DNA from: Sporolactobacillus sp. STSJ-5 | GTDB taxonomy: Bacteria; Bacillota; Bacilli; Bacillales; Sporolactobacillaceae | Reading direction: 5' to 3' | Assembly: GCF_024385605.1 (NCBI RefSeq) | Contig: NZ_JANFOJ010000023.1 | Location: 1-42,032, forward strand | DNA length: 42,032 bases | Shown here: positions 38,838-42,032 of the stretch, one piece after another | How positions within the stretch are numbered: the stretch's first letter is position 1 | Layout of the letters: each line of letters starts with the position of its first letter | Position numbers and translations under genes: made by a program | The notes under the pieces: model-generated | What the model saw: only the letters and a program-made list of their open reading frames with translations | Database searches by the model: none | What the model was told of the DNA's origin: nothing

Positions 38838-39818
38838 TTAGTTTGCAGCCGGTTCTTCATGTTCTTCAAGAGTCTGCTTGATATAACTCTTGATCAGTTC
38901 AGCCGATGCATTGAAGCCTTCTTGTTCTTTTTTGTTCAAGCGGTATTTAATGATCTTTTCAACACCGTTTTTTCCTAGAATGATTGGAACACCAATCGCA
39001 AGGTCATGCTGACCATATTCATCGTTCTGAATGACGGATGCAGCCGTGACACAACGTGCGTTGTTGAGGATTGATTTCGCAAAGAATGCCAGCTCGTTGC
39101 CGATTCCAAATTGCGTATTGCCCTTGCGTTTATGAATTTCCCAGCCAAAATGTCTGGCTGTATCTTCCACTTGATCGCGGTCGATTTTGCCGAATTCATC
39201 AAAATTATCTTCTTCGTATTGATCAAGCGGCTGGCCGCCGACTGTAACCTGCGACCATGCGGCAATTTGAGAGTCTCCATGTTCGCCGACCATAAAAGCA
39301 CTGATACTGCGCGGATCGACATCACCGATCACACGAGATAATTGACGGCGCAGACGCATGCTGTCCAGTGCGGTACCCGTACCGATCACATGGTTTTTCG
39401 GAAGTCCTGACAGCTTGTAGAACAGATACGTGATAATGTCGCAAGGATTGGTTGCAATCACATATTTTCCTTTAAATCCTGCTTCGCGCAGCTTCGGCAC
39501 GATATCATAGGTGATCGCTGCCGTGCCTTTGAGCAGTTCCAAGCGTGAGCCTTGAGGAATTTGAGACCTCTCCGTTACGGCGACAAGAATTACATCGCAC
39601 ACGGCCAACCCTTCAAGCGGGACCTCAATAACGCGCGTGCGTGACGGTGTCAGCTCAATGCTGTCCTCAAAATCCCATGCTTCACCCTTCGCACGTTCGG
39701 AATCAATGTCGGAAATATACAGTTCATCCGCCACATTTTCATGAACAATGGCTGAAGCCGCCGCTTTTCCGACATTGCCGATCCCGACAATACCTACTTT
39801 TCTAACTGTTTCATTCAC
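38838..39818 (-). CDS. L-lactate dehydrogenase family, L-2-hydroxyisocaproate dehydrogenase-like
   Basis: The 326-aa NAD enzyme has the Rossmann start VGIVGIGNVGKAAA with Asp in ISDIDSERAKGEA for NAD. The catalytic His is in MVGEHGDSQIAAWS, and the IGTGTALDSMRLRRQL helix holds the conserved Asp and Arg. The mobile specificity loop reads AVTERSQIPQGSRLELL instead of the NQKPGETR of lactate dehydrogenases. This, and the overall similarity to the Lactobacillus hydroxyisocaproate enzyme, suggests bulky 2-oxoacids rather than pyruvate. A good promoter with an inverted repeat in the spacer lies upstream, and the site GGAGAGG precedes the ATG. Lactate activity cannot be excluded. Confidence 0.85.
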   Translation of the reverse strand: MNETVRKVGIVGIGNVGKAAASAIVHENVADELYISDIDSERAKGEAWDFEDSIELTPSRTRVIEVPLEGLAVCDVILVAVTERSQIPQGSRLELLKGTAAITYDIVPKLREAGFKGKYVIATNPCDIITYLFYKLSGLPKNHVIGTGTALDSMRLRRQLSRVIGDVDPRSISAFMVGEHGDSQIAAWSQVTVGGQPLDQYEEDNFDEFGKIDRDQVEDTARHFGWEIHKRKGNTQFGIGNELAFFAKSILNNARCVTAASVIQNDEYGQHDLAIGVPIILGKNGVEKIIKYRLNKKEQEGFNASAELIKSYIKQTLEEHEEPAAN

Positions 39819-39875
39819 TTCAATCCTCTCCTTTTGCCTTCTGATATATCCTTTTTTTCTGTATGGGTGACGTAT

Positions 39876-39904
39876 ATTTTACACCTTGCAAAGAGGTGAA
39901 TCAA
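39876..39904 (-). promoter_or_regulatory. promoter of the hydroxyacid dehydrogenase with spacer palindrome
   Basis: Minus strand: TTGATT (39899-39904), 17-bp spacer, TAAAAT (39876-39881). The spacer itself is an inverted repeat CACCT-N7-AGGTG, a likely repressor site. Confidence 0.7.
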
Positions 39905-40020
39905 TATTTTTTCGACTATTTGAACTAAATCAAATTAAATAATATCATGATTGAACATTTAACTTATACGACTTAAACTAGGATTACTTTATAATCTGAA
40001 CTCCAATTGAGGAGACATTA

Positions 40021-40485
40021 ATGACCATTGCGTTTCGAGAACTAACCAAAGAAGACATTCCGGAATTCGTTGACATGAGAAAACTGCAACTGCTTGAGGA
40101 AGGCGCAATACCGACAACCGATCTGACGAAATCGTTAACCAATTATTTTGAGACCAGTCTTGAGGACGGAAGTTTCGTCTCTTGGATCGCTCTTGTTGAC
40201 GATAAGATCATCGCAACCAGCGGTATGTCCTTCAGCCGAAGGCCGCCCTACTATGAAAATCCATCCGGCTATGTCGGTACACTGTCTTGCATGCACACCT
40301 TAAGCGCCTATCGAAGAAAAGGAATCGCGACAAAACTACTGAATCATGTGATTGACGAAGCACGACAGAGACACTGCGGAAAAGTGACAATTACTGCGTC
40401 AGCGATGGGGAAACTGCTTTATAAAAGTTACGGATTCAAGCAGAAAGATAATTATTTAGATTATGATTTAAGGAGAACTAGTTGA
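40021..40485 (+). CDS. GNAT-family N-acetyltransferase
   Basis: This 154-aa protein starts with IAFRELTKEDIPEFVDMRKL and carries the acetyl-CoA pyrophosphate loop YRRKGIATKLLNHV (Q/RxxGxA/G type). It then has KVTITASAMGKLLYKSYGFK, the fold's last strands. The start is fixed by GAGGAG before ATTA-ATG, and TATAAT lies about 30 nt upstream. The substrate is unknown. It is followed after 12 nt by a second, different GNAT gene, so both are co-transcribed. Confidence 0.85.
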   Translation: MTIAFRELTKEDIPEFVDMRKLQLLEEGAIPTTDLTKSLTNYFETSLEDGSFVSWIALVDDKIIATSGMSFSRRPPYYENPSGYVGTLSCMHTLSAYRRKGIATKLLNHVIDEARQRHCGKVTITASAMGKLLYKSYGFKQKDNYLDYDLRRTS

Positions 40486-40497
40486 GGAGCATGTGAA

Positions 40498-40929
40498 ATG
40501 AAAATACGCTTAATGGAAATAGAGGATTATGCAGAAGTACACCGACTCTGGACGAATACCAATGGAATGGGCATGCGCAGCCTCGATGATTCCGTTAAAG
40601 GCATCGAAAAGTTTTTGAAAAGGAATCCTACTACAAATTTTATCGCTGAAGAAAATCATAAGATTATCGGTGTCATTCTGTGTGGAAACGATGGCCGCAG
40701 AGGCTACATCTATCATACAGCAGTAGACAGCAACTACCGTCGTCGCGGGGTTGGCAAACAATTGGTTGATGCCATCATTAATGCCTTGCGCGAAGAAGAT
40801 ATTAATAAAGTCGCCCTTGTTGTTTTCGCAACAAACGAAACAGGGAATAACTTTTGGCAAAAGATCGGCTTTAATAAACGTGAGGACATCATTTACAGGA
40901 ACCTAAGCATCAATGAAAAGAACATTTGA
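40498..40929 (+). CDS. GNAT-family N-acetyltransferase (RimI-like)
   Basis: The 143-aa protein has IRLMEIEDYAEVHRLWTNTN at the N-terminus, a central HTAVDSNYRRRGVGKQLVDA acetyl-CoA loop and NETGNNFWQKIGF near the end. Site GAGGAG lies about 8 nt before ATG, 12 nt after the preceding GNAT. The RRRGVG loop is intact, so it should be active. The target (small molecule or protein N-terminus) is unknown. Confidence 0.85.
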   Translation: MKIRLMEIEDYAEVHRLWTNTNGMGMRSLDDSVKGIEKFLKRNPTTNFIAEENHKIIGVILCGNDGRRGYIYHTAVDSNYRRRGVGKQLVDAIINALREEDINKVALVVFATNETGNNFWQKIGFNKREDIIYRNLSINEKNI

Positions 40930-41015
40930 AACAGTACGTTTGTGAATCTGAGTAACTTTCACTTAATGTAGCAATCATGATGCTTCGCGGTTGACGGAAG
41001 ATGTGCAGCAAGGGC

Positions 41016-41031
41016 TGATTTAAATCAGCTA
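41016..41031. other. palindrome GCTGATTTAAATCAGC
   Basis: A perfect 16-bp palindrome lies about 90 nt after the second GNAT gene. Without a T-run it is a poor terminator. It immediately precedes a tandem-repeat block. Confidence 0.4.
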
Positions 41032-41220
41032 AAGTTCAACCTAACGAACGAAAAGATGAACCGAATTTCTGGAAATTTCAACCGAAGAGAAGGAGTTAGA
41101 CCGAACGCCCAAAAAGTTAGGCCGAATCCGATAAAAATTAGACCAAACCCGTGAAAGGTTAGTCCGAACCCGATAAAAGTTAGACCGAACCTGGTGAAAG
41201 TTAGACCGAATGAAGCAGAG
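41032..41220. repeat. 21-bp tandem repeat array, 9 copies
   Basis: Nine consecutive 21-bp units (typical unit GTTAGACCGAACCCGATAAA plus one base), the first three degenerate, then better conserved. On the minus strand this gives a heptapeptide repeat (FGLTFIG) in an open frame, probably not a gene. Confidence 0.85.
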
Positions 41221-41261
41221 TAACGCGATTGTCTCATACATTTTGTGAATTTCATAATTTC

Positions 41262-41345
41262 GCTTTAACTTTTGGAGGATTGGCTTTAAGTTTTCCATCA
41301 TTAGCTTTCACTTTTCACGGATTAGCTTTAACTTTTGTATTTCAC
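41262..41345. repeat. 21-bp tandem repeat array, 4 copies
   Basis: Four 21-bp units starting GCTTTAACTTTT (at 41262, 41283, 41304, 41325), a different sequence from the array just before but the same period and the same ACTTTT core. From 41346 to 41539 I see only short palindromes and no gene. Confidence 0.8.
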
Positions 41346-41539
41346 CACTTTTCTCATTAACTTCACTGCATACTGCGCAGTGCGTAATTACTACGTAATA
41401 GACGAATACTGCGAAATAATCCGTAAGGTTTGCGGAAGTCCGGACTTGTAACGAAAGAATCAAAAATCATAACGAATCCACCAAAAGTAAATAAACGTTA
41501 CTACGCACCTTTACCTTGATTTTTTTCTTGTCATGGTTT

Positions 41540-41905
41540 TAATACTTCGTTGATCGTCTAGAGTGGTTCTCGATCCATTTACTGATTTCATCAATGCTCA
41601 TTTTGTTCTGTTGATCTGAGATTTTAACCATGAAGAAGCCAATATCATCTTTTTCCGCATAGAAGTCAATTGCGTTTTTTCTGAGCAAAGTTACTAAGCC
41701 TACAAAGTCTGTCCGCTTATTTGTATTATAGAACGCATAGTTTTGAACGATACTTTGAAAGAGTCCCGCAACTTTCTCATAAATTTTTGTACAAGCAATC
41801 TTGTCCTAAGACTGATTTTGGGCCGATTTACTGCACTGTTTAATAAAGTTCCATCACACCAAGTTGTTCCAATGGGTTATACCGCTTAATCAACGATATG
41901 TTAAT
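41540..41905 (-). pseudogene. decayed Doc/Fic-type toxin gene
   Basis: Fragments in different frames restore a death-on-curing (Doc) protein: NISLIKRYNPLEQLGVMEL, then SAVNRPKISLG, then KIYEKVAGLFQSIVQNYAFY running into NTNKRTDFVGLVTLL and the C-terminus MSIDEISKWIENHSRR. At least two frameshifts and a missing middle stretch break it. The Fic motif HPFxDGNKRT has become YAFYNTNKRT, so the catalytic His is gone as well. No antitoxin gene is recognisable in front of it within the window. Confidence 0.7.
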
Positions 41906-41939
41906 CTGAATCAGATAGGGGATGATTCTTTTTAAAGCA

Positions 41940-42032
41940 TTAGGGATTACTTAGTTGTTCGTAGAAGTCACTAGGATGAATCCGTTTGATCGTGCCGATT
42001 TGTTCGGGAAAGCGTTGGTGATTGGTTGTTAC
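41940..42032 (-). CDS. 3' end of an unidentified ORF (cut by window edge)
   Basis: An open minus-strand frame enters from the right edge and ends FPEQIGTIKRIHPSDFYEQL, then a stop. Only 30 codons are visible. I do not recognise it; it precedes the decayed doc gene and could be its broken partner. Confidence 0.35.
   Translation of the reverse strand, partial: VTTNHQRFPEQIGTIKRIHPSDFYEQLSNP

Noticed and set aside
41025-41301. Minus-strand ORFs with FGLTFIG repeats
   Set aside because: Same cause: a 21-bp repeat read in frame. No start signal or conserved flank.

Overview
The window looks like a chromosomal segment of a low-to-mid GC Gram-positive of the order Bacillales. On the minus strand it carries a Bacillus-like housekeeping block (yerC, pcrA, ligA, the camS/yerH lipoprotein, gatCAB, a dgkB/yerQ-type lipid kinase, rlmCD/yefA). 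Shine-Dalgarno sites are strong and sigma-A-like promoters are visible. Sporolactobacillaceae would fit, but I cannot prove the genus.

Layout. 1-2.5 kb: copper pair ycnJ-ycnI. 2.7-5.4 kb: rifampicin phosphotransferase-type gene. 5.6-8.1 kb: operon of a MarR regulator, a CDF-like transporter and an amidinotransferase-fold enzyme, with an AT-rich palindrome in front. 8.17-9.79 kb: complete IS5/IS1182-like insertion sequence with 19-bp inverted repeats. 10.0-10.7 kb: RelB/RelE-type toxin-antitoxin pair with a clear promoter. 10.9-13.7 kb: tRNA-dihydrouridine synthase, a DUF2200 protein and a D-2-hydroxyacid dehydrogenase.

13.8-23.6 kb: an accessory island inserted next to rlmCD, and the most interesting part. 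Reading leftward it holds an XRE regulator with a palindromic operator, a ribbon-helix-helix-like ORF without a normal start, a DNA methyltransferase, an unknown 183-aa protein, a PLD-helicase fusion, a 67-aa protein, a DndD/Rad50-like zinc-hook ATPase, a 125-aa DndE-like small protein, a 567-aa sigma-70-like protein with a long unknown N-terminus, and the C-terminal piece of an EndoIII-type DNA glycosylase. That last piece is cut and fused to an IS256-family transposase remnant. Genes overlap or are 0-12 nt apart, so it reads as one operon. Its content (helicase, methylase, ATPase) recalls the Hma-type anti-phage systems; the sigma-like and glycosylase components are the unusual part.

23.7-37.8 kb: core genes rlmCD, dgkB, gatBAC, a lysE/lrp export pair, camS, ligA, pcrA, yerC. 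38.1-40.9 kb: HAD phosphatase, an L-2-hydroxyacid (lactate-like) dehydrogenase and two GNAT acetyltransferases. 40.9-42.0 kb: three blocks of non-coding repeats and a decayed Doc toxin gene.

Two non-coding repeat classes run through the core. One is a set of 21-bp tandem repeats (25.1, 26.8, 38.75, 41.0 and 41.3 kb). The other is a three-copy structured element (26.4, 34.9 and 35.0 kb) in which stem sequences differ but the loops (GGAT, AGGAC) and the linker are kept.
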